Positions 8,061 to 14,964 of a DNA stretch of 16,207 nt are shown piece by piece (the first letter of the stretch is position 1; each line of letters opens with the position of its first letter). Source of the stretch: JALHSV01 sp964553535 (lineage in GTDB: Bacteria; Nitrospirota; Thermodesulfovibrionia; Thermodesulfovibrionales; SM23-35); contig CAZKLK010000025.1 in NCBI GenBank assembly GCA_964553535.1, positions 1 through 16,207 on the forward strand. The letters run 5' to 3'. A program made the position numbers and the translations under genes. The notes under the pieces are model-generated. The model saw only the letters and a list, made by a program, of their open reading frames with translations. It made no database searches and was not told the DNA's origin.

Positions 8061-8599
8061 GAGCTTTTCCCCCTGAACTTCGACTGGTGAGGAGGCGTGA
8101 CAAAATCTTCGGACATAGGCCTCCAGAATTTCCTGAAATATTCGTCGCCTTTGCTCCCCGGCATATATTTGTCATAGCTTTCCAGAAGCCTGTCTTTTTT
8201 GAAGATCAGGTCTTCCTTGCGGTATGCGGAATATTCGTAATTCTCTGTGAGGACAACCGCGCCGTAAGGACATGCCTCAACGCAGAACCCGCAATAGATG
8301 CACCGGAGGATGTCAATCTCGTATTTCTGAACTTCCCCTTTCGCGCGCGCGATGCTGATGCACTGCGACGGACAGATGGTCGCGCAGAGTCCGCAGCCCA
8401 CGCACTTGGTCTGCCCCTGGTTTTTCGCAAGGGCATGCTGGCCCCTGAATCCGGGGGCGATGGGCCTTCTTTCCTTCGGATACTGAATTGTTACCGCGCG
8501 GGTAAACATATGCCGCAGTGTCAGGGCCATGCCCTTCAATATCTCGATGAAGGTAAACCTTTTTATGATCTCCCTGACTGTAACTTTCCACTCTTTCAT
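8057..8599 (-). CDS. nuoI: NADH-quinone oxidoreductase subunit I (2x[4Fe-4S])
   Basis: Peripheral-arm ferredoxin-like subunit carrying clusters N6a and N6b, 180 residues. Two motifs supply the ligands: Cys66, 69, 72, 76 (CVGCGLCATICP) and Cys100, 103, 106, 110 (CIYCGFCVEACP). The N-terminus has the amphipathic helices that lie against the membrane arm near NuoH. I chose ATG 8599 (MKEWKVTVRE), 2 nt after the nuoH stop; the upstream in-frame extension to 8671 would run into nuoH and has no family resemblance. In this operon without NuoEFG, NuoI and the extra NuoD clusters are the only visible FeS relays leading to NuoB. Confidence 0.96.
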   Translation of the reverse strand: MKEWKVTVREIIKRFTFIEILKGMALTLRHMFTRAVTIQYPKERRPIAPGFRGQHALAKNQGQTKCVGCGLCATICPSQCISIARAKGEVQKYEIDILRCIYCGFCVEACPYGAVVLTENYEYSAYRKEDLIFKKDRLLESYDKYMPGSKGDEYFRKFWRPMSEDFVTPPHQSKFRGKSS

Positions 8600-8601
8600 G
8601 G

Positions 8602-9648
8602 TTACACCATAAGTTTGACGAAAGCCGTCACGAGAATATTTACAAGGGTTATCGGAATCAGAATTTTCCACCCGATATTCATAAGCTGATCATACCGGTA
8701 CCTCGGCACTGTCGCCCTGATCCAGTAATAGAAGAAAATGAACGCGTAAACCTTGGCCAGGAACCAGACGATTCCGGGCACATGCTCGAGGAACGGCAGC
8801 ACTTTCAGAACATACCACGGCAATGTCCACCCGCCGAGGAAACAGATAGTGCAAAGAGATGCCATAATAAACATCGCGATATACTCGCCCAGGAAGAACA
8901 GAGCAAATCTGAAGCTGCTGTATTCCGTGAAGTAACCCGCCACCAGTTCGCTTTCAGCCTCGGGAAGGTCAAAAGGAGTCCTGTTCGTCTCCGCCACCGC
9001 CGAAATAACAAAGACGATAAATGCCGCAAACTGCGGGATGGCGTACATGCCGAAAACGGATTGTTCCTGAGCGCGGACGATATCCGTGAGGTTCAGCGAG
9101 CCGGCCATAATCATTACGCCGACGAGACTGAATCCCATAGCTATTTCATAACTGATAACCTGTGCGGATGATCTGAGACCGCCAAGAAACGCGTATTTGG
9201 AATTCGAAGCCCATCCTGATATGAATATTCCATACACACCCATGCCTGCCATGGCGAAGATGAAGAGCAATCCGACATTTATGTCCGCGATGACGAAATT
9301 GGAGGAAAACGGGATAACGGACAGATTTACCATGGCAGCCGCCATAAAGATTATGGGAGCGAGCCAGAAGACGGTTTTGTCGGCCCGCGCAGGTATGATG
9401 TCCTCCTTGAAGAACAGTTTCAGGCCGTCCGCAAAAGGCTGCAAAAGGCCATGGGGGCCGACCCTCATGGGGCCAAGCCTCACCTGCATGTGGCCGATGA
9501 CTTTTCTTTCGAAGTAAGTCGCATAGGCGACGTGAAGCAATCCTATCGCGAGAACCACGACGATTTTCAGAAGAATTATGCCGACATGAATTCCGAAGGC
9601 AGCAGCCGCCTCAAGTTGTTCAGGGGTTATGATTCCCGCAAGGTTCAC
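8602..9648 (-). CDS. nuoH: NADH-quinone oxidoreductase subunit H
   Basis: Membrane subunit that joins the peripheral arm and forms part of the quinone channel, 348 residues with eight to nine transmembrane helices. Diagnostic segments include YFERKVIGHMQVRLGPMRVG (about 45-64), FADGLKLFFKED, SAQVISYEIAMGFSL and PFDLPEAESELVAGYFTEYS, the last holding the acidic residues that line the proton path. It starts at GTG 9648, 2 nt after nuoD, with only a weak ribosome site, and ends 2 nt before nuoI. This spacing indicates one transcript and probable translational coupling. Confidence 0.97.
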   Translation of the reverse strand: MNLAGIITPEQLEAAAAFGIHVGIILLKIVVVLAIGLLHVAYATYFERKVIGHMQVRLGPMRVGPHGLLQPFADGLKLFFKEDIIPARADKTVFWLAPIIFMAAAMVNLSVIPFSSNFVIADINVGLLFIFAMAGMGVYGIFISGWASNSKYAFLGGLRSSAQVISYEIAMGFSLVGVMIMAGSLNLTDIVRAQEQSVFGMYAIPQFAAFIVFVISAVAETNRTPFDLPEAESELVAGYFTEYSSFRFALFFLGEYIAMFIMASLCTICFLGGWTLPWYVLKVLPFLEHVPGIVWFLAKVYAFIFFYYWIRATVPRYRYDQLMNIGWKILIPITLVNILVTAFVKLMV

Positions 9649-9650
9649 GT

Positions 9651-11120
9651 TTATCTGTCACACTCCCCCAGCACGATGTCAATCGTGCCGATATTCGCAA
9701 TTACATCCGCAACCAGATGTCCGATGCAGAGCCTCGGCAGGCATCCCGCGTGGATGAAAGAAGGTGCCCTCAGCCTCATCCGGTATGGTTTGCCCGTTCC
9801 GTCGCTCACGAAATAGAAACCGAGCTCTCCCTTCGGGACCTCGGTCGCTACATAAATCTCTCCTTCCGGAACTTTTGGGCCTTTCTTTATAAAATCGAAC
9901 TGCCGGGTAAGGTTCTGCTGCGCCTCCCTGATGTCTTCCGGCAATTTATCGGGAGCAACCGCCAGTTCGGCGAGTTTTTCTTCGCTCATGCCCTTGCCGC
10001 CCGGCACGACTGTCAAAGATTTGAATTTGCAGGTTGTAAAGCAGGTCGAACACCGTAAGCACAACGACTGGTCAATTTTGTGCGCCTTCTTCTTCTCGCC
10101 GGTGATCGCCTTCGCCGGACACGCCCTCAAGCACATACCGCAGCCCTTGCAGGCTTTTTCGATTATGAAATACGTCATGTCTGTCGGCTGGGTCACCGGC
10201 AGCATCTTGTCCTTGGGCGGCAGGACAAATTTCGGCTCGTCAGCCATGACCGGGCCCGCCGGCAATTTTTCGATACACTGCCTGATGATTTTATTCGATT
10301 GCCTGAGTTCGAGCATCCTGCAACGGTAACGGTCGTAAGTATCACCCTCGGTTCCTATAGGGACATCAAAATCTAACTGATCATACGCGTCGTACGGCAT
10401 ATGCTTCCTTATGTCGTAGGCAACGCCTGAACCCCTCAAGGTGGGGCCGGTCATCCCCCAGTTGACTGCTTCCTCAGCCGAAATAACGCCGATGCCCACG
10501 GTCCTCTGCAACCATATCCTGTTCTGATCAATAAGGGTTTCGTAGTCGAGGATCCGGGCGGGGAACTCATCGGTAAATTTCCATAGACTGTCAAGGAATT
10601 GCTGCGGGACGTCGTTTCTCACGCCTCCGATCCTCGGGTAGGTAACCGTTAGCCGCGCGCCGCAGATCATTTCAAACAGATCAAGGATCCACTCCCTCTC
10701 CCTGAAGCAATAGAGAAAGACGGTCATCGCGCCTATATCGAGGGCGTGTGTCGCGAGCCAGAGCAAATGGTTTGATATCCTCGACATCTCGCCGACAATG
10801 GTTCTTATATATTTTGCCCTCACCGGGGCTTCAATGCCGAACAGTCTTTCGACTGCAATGCAATAACCGATATTATTCGACATTGCGGAAACATAATCCA
10901 GCCTGTCGGTAAGGGGAAGCGCCTGGAAATAACTGAGGCTTTCGCCGAGTTTTTCAATTCCTCTGTGAAGGTATCCGACGTGAGGGGTCACGTTGACGAT
11001 GGTCTCGCCGTCTATATCAAGAACCAGCCGGAGAACACCGTGCGTGGCCGGATGCTGCGGCCCCATATTGACATTGAGCTCTCTCGTTTCGAATATCTTC
11101 GCTGCTTCCTGCTGTATCAT
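9651..11120 (-). CDS. nuoD: NADH-quinone oxidoreductase subunit D with inserted 2x[4Fe-4S] ferredoxin domain
   Basis: Quinone-site subunit of complex I, here 489 residues against about 400 in standard NuoD. The N-terminal quinone-pocket residues are kept: His27 in GPQHPATHGVLR and Tyr76 in RLDYVSAM. The C-terminus is also normal, with EIYVATEVPKGELGFYFVSDG and final DIVLGECDR. Between VLPPKDKM (about residue 306) and the helix NLTRQFDFIKKG (about 403) lies an insertion with two ferredoxin motifs: Cys324, 327, 330, 334 and Cys354, 357, 360, 364. The linker between them (AITGEKKKAHKIDQ) resembles the C-terminal ferredoxin tail of NuoF/HydB-type flavoproteins. I chose ATG 11120 behind GGGAAGGG, 1 nt after the nuoC stop, over the TTG at 11138. 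The insertion is seen directly; a role as electron entry is inference. Confidence 0.95.
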   Translation of the reverse strand: MIQQEAAKIFETRELNVNMGPQHPATHGVLRLVLDIDGETIVNVTPHVGYLHRGIEKLGESLSYFQALPLTDRLDYVSAMSNNIGYCIAVERLFGIEAPVRAKYIRTIVGEMSRISNHLLWLATHALDIGAMTVFLYCFREREWILDLFEMICGARLTVTYPRIGGVRNDVPQQFLDSLWKFTDEFPARILDYETLIDQNRIWLQRTVGIGVISAEEAVNWGMTGPTLRGSGVAYDIRKHMPYDAYDQLDFDVPIGTEGDTYDRYRCRMLELRQSNKIIRQCIEKLPAGPVMADEPKFVLPPKDKMLPVTQPTDMTYFIIEKACKGCGMCLRACPAKAITGEKKKAHKIDQSLCLRCSTCFTTCKFKSLTVVPGGKGMSEEKLAELAVAPDKLPEDIREAQQNLTRQFDFIKKGPKVPEGEIYVATEVPKGELGFYFVSDGTGKPYRMRLRAPSFIHAGCLPRLCIGHLVADVIANIGTIDIVLGECDR

Positions 11121-11121
11121 T

Positions 11122-11703
11122 CTACCCTTCCCACTCAAACTCCTTCAGCTCTTTCGAACGCCTGACTGCATCCGTGAACCCCGGCCAGTCCTTGTCAAAC
11201 TCCGGGCCCTTCAGCGGATAATCCTTTCTGAGGGGGTGTCCCTCCCAGTCCTCCGGCATGAGAATCCTTCTCAGGTCGGGATGCCCGGTAAAGCTTATCC
11301 CGAACATATCGTAACATTCACGCTCATGCCAGTCGGCGCCGACCCATATGGGCACGACGGAATCTATCTTCGCATCGCCTTCGGGAACCTGCGCCCGGAT
11401 CCTTATATGATTCCGGTGCCTAATCGAATAGACGTTGTACACCACTTCGAAACGTATATCTTTTTTCTTCATGTAATCGACAGCGGTGAGATCCTGAAGA
11501 TGATCGAAACTGAGTGAGGGATCATTGTGGAGGTAGCTTAGTATGGCGACAATCCGGTCCTTTTTGACAATTACGGAGACCTGGCCTCTGAATTCGACTA
11601 CTTCAACAACCTGACCGGGAAACTTCTCCTTTATTTTTTCCGCCACAGCGCCGGGCGCTAATCCCGTGGGCTGAAGAGAAAGTCTTACTTCGGTTACCGC
11701 CAT
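11122..11703 (-). CDS. nuoC: NADH-quinone oxidoreductase subunit C
   Basis: Peripheral-arm 30-kDa subunit without cofactors, 193 residues from ATG 11703. The family signature is clear: WHERECYDMFGISF (residues 125-138) followed by GHPDLRRILMPEDWEGHPLRKDYPL (about 140-164). It is separate from NuoD, as in most bacteria and unlike the fused NuoCD of E. coli. ATG 11703 has GAGGTGGAG upstream; a GTG at 11712 is an alternative. It overlaps the end of nuoB by 10 nt and ends 1 nt before nuoD. It helps hold NuoB and NuoD at the quinone site. Confidence 0.96.
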   Translation of the reverse strand: MAVTEVRLSLQPTGLAPGAVAEKIKEKFPGQVVEVVEFRGQVSVIVKKDRIVAILSYLHNDPSLSFDHLQDLTAVDYMKKKDIRFEVVYNVYSIRHRNHIRIRAQVPEGDAKIDSVVPIWVGADWHERECYDMFGISFTGHPDLRRILMPEDWEGHPLRKDYPLKGPEFDKDWPGFTDAVRRSKELKEFEWEG

Positions 11704-12215
11704 GGACTCCACCTCGCCTGTTCTTTCCGGATCTTCTCCTGGAGCATCATCATCCCTTCAAGCAGGGTCTCCGGCCTCGGCGGACAACCCGGCACAAAGA
11801 CATCGACCGGCAGGAAGGAATCGCACCCCTGGACGGTGCTGTAAGTCTTGAATACGCCGCCCGTGCACGCGCAGCTTCCCATCGCCACTACATACCTCGG
11901 TTCAGGTATCTGATCGTATACTCTCCTCACCACGGGGACCATTTTCTTTGTAACGGTGCCCGCAACAATCACGCAGTCGGACTGTCTCGGAGATCCCCTG
12001 AAAATTATCCCGAATCTGTCGAAGTCATAATGTGATGCGCCCACGGCCATCATCTCGATGGCGCATCAGGCCAGTCCGAATGTCGTCGGCCAGATCGATG
12101 ATAATCTTCCCCAGTTGATGATCTTGTCGAAGGTCGTAACAATGAGATTGGGAGGCAAAACTTTTACGCCTTTTTCTACTTCGACGAGACCGACTGTTGA
12201 AGTGTCAACCAGCAT
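11694..12215 (-). CDS. nuoB: NADH-quinone oxidoreductase subunit B with in-frame TGA at the N2 cluster cysteine
   Basis: NuoB binds cluster N2, the last FeS centre before quinone. Read from ATG 12215 (ribosome site AGGGGGA) to TAA 11694, the frame gives a normal full-length 173-residue protein if the TGA at 12066-12068 is decoded. That TGA is codon 50, in FGLA-TGA-CAIEMMAVGASHYDF, where the family has two adjacent Cys. The other N2 ligands are present: Cys51, Cys115 (MGSCACTGG) and Cys144 (PGCPPRP). Residues 1-49 (MLVDTSTVGLVEVEKGVK onward) are good NuoB sequence, so the reading frame upstream is under selection. A start downstream at 12053 would delete two N2 ligands and could not give a working subunit. 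Selenocysteine is the most interesting explanation; a Cys-codon mutation or consensus error is the alternative. The gap to nuoA is 21 nt and the overlap with nuoC 10 nt. Confidence 0.88.
12033..12052 (-). promoter_or_regulatory. Candidate bacterial SECIS hairpin downstream of the nuoB TGA
   Basis: On the coding strand, TGATGGCC (12052-12045), loop GTG (12044-12042), then GGCGCATCA (12041-12033) forms an 8-bp stem with one bulged G on the 3' arm. The apical loop begins 22 nt after the TGA and starts with G, which agrees with the general bacterial SECIS layout. The same 3' arm can instead pair perfectly over 9 bp with TGATGCGCC (12068-12060), which includes the TGA itself. Hairpins are common in GC-rich coding DNA, so this is suggestive only. 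Confidence 0.4.
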
Positions 12216-12236
12216 CTATTCCCCCTGTCATTCAAG

Positions 12237-12608
12237 TTAGTCCCATTTGAAGGACTCTTTTTTCCAGTCGAACGCATAGCCAATCAGGATCATTGCAATG
12301 AAAATAACCATCCCGACAAAGCCGAACATTCCAACATCGTCAAAAACAATAGCCCAGGGATACATAAATATTGCTTCAACGTCAAAAACAAGGAACATCA
12401 TGGCGATAACATAAAACCTGAGTGAAAACCGGTAGCGTGGTTCGCCGACGGGAGTCATGCCGGATTCGTATGGCAGCAGCTTTTCGAAATAGGGTTTGCT
12501 CGGCCTGAAGATGTACCCGATCAGAAGTGCGCCGAAGCCAAAAGCGCCGGCTATCATTATGAAGATAAGGATCGGCAAATATTCAGATGGTAAATACGTT
12601 CCAGGCAT
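12237..12608 (-). CDS. nuoA: NADH-quinone oxidoreductase subunit A
   Basis: First gene of the operon: a membrane subunit of 123 residues with three transmembrane helices. The family core is present, from YESGMTPVGEPRYRF (about 47-61) through RFYVIAMMFLVFDVEAIFMYPWA, which holds the conserved Asp and Glu of the second helix. The loop between helices 1 and 2 contacts the quinone site. No ribosome site precedes ATG 12608, and the predicted start of transcription lies only a few bases upstream, so translation may begin on a leaderless message. It ends with TAA 21 nt before nuoB. Confidence 0.96.
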   Translation of the reverse strand: MPGTYLPSEYLPILIFIMIAGAFGFGALLIGYIFRPSKPYFEKLLPYESGMTPVGEPRYRFSLRFYVIAMMFLVFDVEAIFMYPWAIVFDDVGMFGFVGMVIFIAMILIGYAFDWKKESFKWD

Positions 12609-12617
12609 AAGCGGTTA

Positions 12618-12626
12618 TGTTATACT
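12618..12626 (+). promoter_or_regulatory. Predicted extended -10 promoter for the nfnA-nfnB pair
   Basis: On the plus strand TGtTATACT (12618-12626) is an extended -10 element; no good -35 box is seen 17 nt upstream. Transcription would start near 12633, giving a leader of about 50 nt before ATG 12685. The element overlaps the nuoA -10 box on the opposite strand. Confidence 0.4.
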
Positions 12627-12648
12627 GAAAAATCTTTATGCTTGTCAA
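12619..12648 (-). promoter_or_regulatory. Predicted sigma70-type promoter of the nuo operon
   Basis: On the minus strand a perfect -35 box TTGACA (12648-12643) is followed after 18 nt by TATAAC (12624-12619). Transcription would start near 12612, about 3-5 nt before the nuoA ATG. The -35 box lies inside an 11-bp palindrome, GCTTGTCAAGC (12640-12650), a possible operator. Confidence 0.55.
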
Positions 12649-12684
12649 GCAAAAAAATTGATGTCTCTTTGGGAGGGGACTCTC

Positions 12685-13521
12685 ATGCATAAAATCCTCA
12701 GGAAAGAAGTGCTGTCCGAGCTGGTAATCCTGTTTGAGATAGAGGCGCGTGAGATTGCAGAAAAGGCAATGGCAGGAAATTTCTTTGTTCTCCGGACAAA
12801 TGAGCGGGGAGAAAGGATTCCGCTGACAATCGCCGATTACGACAGGGAAAAGGGCACAATAACGACTGTTTTTCAGAAAGTCGGGAAGACAACGAGCTAT
12901 TTAAGCGCATTGAAGGAAGGCGACTGCCTTGCGGATGTGGTCGGTCCCCTCGGCATGCACTCGCACATCGAATATTTCGGCAAGGTTATTTGCGTCGGCG
13001 GAGGCGTCGGCATAGCGCCGATATATCCCATAGCGCGCGCATTGAAAGAAGCCGGGAATACCGTTATTTCCATTATAGGAGCTCGGATGAAAGAGCTTAT
13101 TTTCTGGGAAAATAAGATGCGCATTGTATCAGATGAACTGATTGTGACAACTGATGACGGTTCTCATGGGCAAAAAGCTGTAGTCACTGTTCCGTTGGAC
13201 GAGTATCTTGAATCTGACAAGGACATAAAACTTGTCTATGCTGTCGGGCCGGCTGTCATGATGAAATTTGTCTGTATCACCACGGCAAGGCACAGAGCGA
13301 GAACTATTGTCAGCCTGAATTCCATCATGGTTGACGGGACCGGAATGTGCGGGTCGTGCCGGGTGGAAGTAGGGGGAGAGACAAAGTTCGCCTGCGTTGA
13401 TGGGCCGGAATTCGATGGGCATAAGGTCAATTTCGACCTGCTAATGTCGAGGCAAAAGATGTATATAGCTGAAGAGAAAGAAGCAATGGGCCACTTTAGA
13501 GCATCGCCCCGGAGCGAATAG
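12685..13521 (+). CDS. nfnA: FAD/NAD-binding [2Fe-2S] oxidoreductase, NfnA/SudB-like small subunit
   Basis: This 278-residue protein has the ferredoxin-NADP reductase-like fold of NfnA (NADH-dependent ferredoxin:NADP oxidoreductase) and SudB (sulfide dehydrogenase). An N-terminal FAD-binding barrel carries GERIPLTIADYD (about 42-53). A nucleotide-binding part has VICVGGGVGIAPIYPIARAL (about 101-120). A C-terminal [2Fe-2S] site has Cys222, Cys225 and Cys237 in MCGSCRV and FACVDGPEFDGH; in P. furiosus relatives an Asp serves as fourth ligand. The start ATG 12685 has GGGAGGGG 6-7 nt upstream; an in-frame extension to 12496 would lie antisense inside nuoA and is rejected. The stop overlaps the next gene's GTG by one base. 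Whether it bifurcates electrons or acts on sulfur cannot be decided from sequence. Confidence 0.85.
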   Translation: MHKILRKEVLSELVILFEIEAREIAEKAMAGNFFVLRTNERGERIPLTIADYDREKGTITTVFQKVGKTTSYLSALKEGDCLADVVGPLGMHSHIEYFGKVICVGGGVGIAPIYPIARALKEAGNTVISIIGARMKELIFWENKMRIVSDELIVTTDDGSHGQKAVVTVPLDEYLESDKDIKLVYAVGPAVMMKFVCITTARHRARTIVSLNSIMVDGTGMCGSCRVEVGGETKFACVDGPEFDGHKVNFDLLMSRQKMYIAEEKEAMGHFRASPRSE

Positions 13522-14960
13522 TGGAAGGACAGCACGATAACACAAAACCAAAAAAAAGAATACCTGTGAAGGAGCAGATCCCTTTTGAGAGGGCGCGGAA
13601 TTTCATGGAAGTGCCTTACGGATATACGCCTGACGAGGCATATGAAGAAGCATCGAGATGCCTCAACTGCCTGAAACCGGCATGCCGGACAGGTTGCCCC
13701 GTCTCCATAGATATACCTTCGTTTATTAAGTTGATCAAAGAAGGCCGGTTCATTGAAGCAGCATGGAAAATCAAGGAGGATAATGCGCTGCCCGCTGTCT
13801 GCGGCAGGGTATGCCCCCAGGAGATTCAGTGCGAATCTATGTGCATTCTCGGGAAAAAAGGCGATCCGGTTGCAATCGGAAACCTTGAGCGGTTCGTCGC
13901 AGATTATGAGAGAGAATCAGGAGAAATCCGGATTCCGGATAAGCTGCCTCCCTCCGGCAAAAAAGTGGCGGTTGTCGGTTCAGGCCCCGCCGGGATTGCC
14001 TGCGCTGCCGACCTTGCGAAATCAGGTCATCGGGTTACGCTGTTCGAGGCCCTGCATAAGCCCGGTGGCGTGCTGATATACGGGATACCGGAATTCAGAC
14101 TTCCCAAGGCAATAGTCGAAAAGGAAATCGAATATGTCAAAAAACTTGGCGTTGAAGTTGTTTTAAACGCGGTGATCGGAAAGCTTTACACAATCGACGA
14201 ATTGCTGAACCAATGCCATTACGACGCGTGCTTTATTGCGACAGGAGCAGGACTGCCGCTATTCCTCGGCATACCCGGTGAAAATCTCAACGGCATATAT
14301 TCTGCCAACGAATTTCTCACGCGGGCGAATCTGATGAAAGCATACCTTTTCCCTGATTACGACACGCCAATCAAACGGGGGCGGCGTGTCGCGGTTGTAG
14401 GGGGCGGCAATGTCGCAATGGATGCCGCGCGGGTCGCCCTCCGTCTGGGAGCAGAAAAAGTTCACCTTATATACAGGCGTTCAGAGGCTGAGATGCCCGC
14501 CCGCAAGGCGGAAGTACACCACGCCCATGAAGAAGGGATCGAATTTAACCTGCTGACAAATCCCGTCCGGTTTATAGATGACGGGAGAGGCAACGTCTCA
14601 GCTGTTGAATGCATCAGAATGGAACTGACCGCGCCGGATGATTCAGGCAGGAGAAGGCCTGTTCCGCTTCCGGGGAGTGAATTTCAGCTCAGTATCGACG
14701 TTGCCATACCCGCCATCGGGACCAGGGCAAATCCCCTGCTCATCAGGAACATTCCGGATCTGTTGCTGAGCAGGAAAGGCTATATCATCGCGGATGATGA
14801 AACCGGCATGACCTCAAAACCGGGGGTGTTCGCCGGAGGAGACATCATTACCGGTTCCGCGACGGTCATCCTCGCATTAGGCGCGGGGAGAAAAGCGGCT
14901 CAGGGAATTAATGACTACCTGAAGTGGAAATTTTGGGATACGAGAAAATTCACGGGCTGA
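13521..14960 (+). CDS. nfnB: NADPH-dependent glutamate synthase small-chain-like flavoprotein, NfnB/SudA-like
   Basis: This 479-residue protein is often annotated GltA (glutamate synthase small chain), but pairing with an NfnA/SudB-like subunit points to NfnB or SudA. The N-terminal domain binds two [4Fe-4S] clusters with Cys47, 50, 55, 59 and Cys94, 98, 104, 108. It is followed by an FAD Rossmann motif VAVVGSGPAGIACA (149-162), a second dinucleotide site VAVVGGGNVAMDAARVAL (about 290-307) followed by IYRRSEAEMPAR for NADPH, and the C-terminal FAD segment GVFAGGDIITGSATVILALG. No glutamate synthase large subunit is visible. The GTG start overlaps the previous stop by one base, indicating coupled translation. 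Known NfnAB couples reduced ferredoxin plus NADH to NADPH formation; that role here is inferred. It ends in TGA. Confidence 0.87.
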   Translation: MEGQHDNTKPKKRIPVKEQIPFERARNFMEVPYGYTPDEAYEEASRCLNCLKPACRTGCPVSIDIPSFIKLIKEGRFIEAAWKIKEDNALPAVCGRVCPQEIQCESMCILGKKGDPVAIGNLERFVADYERESGEIRIPDKLPPSGKKVAVVGSGPAGIACAADLAKSGHRVTLFEALHKPGGVLIYGIPEFRLPKAIVEKEIEYVKKLGVEVVLNAVIGKLYTIDELLNQCHYDACFIATGAGLPLFLGIPGENLNGIYSANEFLTRANLMKAYLFPDYDTPIKRGRRVAVVGGGNVAMDAARVALRLGAEKVHLIYRRSEAEMPARKAEVHHAHEEGIEFNLLTNPVRFIDDGRGNVSAVECIRMELTAPDDSGRRRPVPLPGSEFQLSIDVAIPAIGTRANPLLIRNIPDLLLSRKGYIIADDETGMTSKPGVFAGGDIITGSATVILALGAGRKAAQGINDYLKWKFWDTRKFTG

Positions 14961-14964
14961 AGCT

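Noticed and set aside
8600..8671. N-terminal extension of NuoI
   Set aside because: It overlaps the end of nuoH in another frame and does not resemble NuoI; ATG 8599 follows the nuoH stop by 2 nt.
11694..12053. A short NuoB starting at the ATG at 12053
   Set aside because: It lacks the first 54 residues, including both adjacent N2 ligand positions, while the upstream frame clearly encodes the missing NuoB N-terminus with a good ribosome site.
12066..12068. Alternative genetic code with TGA read as an amino acid genome-wide
   Set aside because: TGA is the terminator of nuoI, nuoM, nfnB and the DUF2007 gene at the expected protein ends, and no other internal TGA is needed in the large nuo genes.
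12496..12684. N-terminal extension of the NfnA-like protein
   Set aside because: It lies antisense inside nuoA and the promoter region, has no family resemblance, and ATG 12685 has a strong ribosome site.
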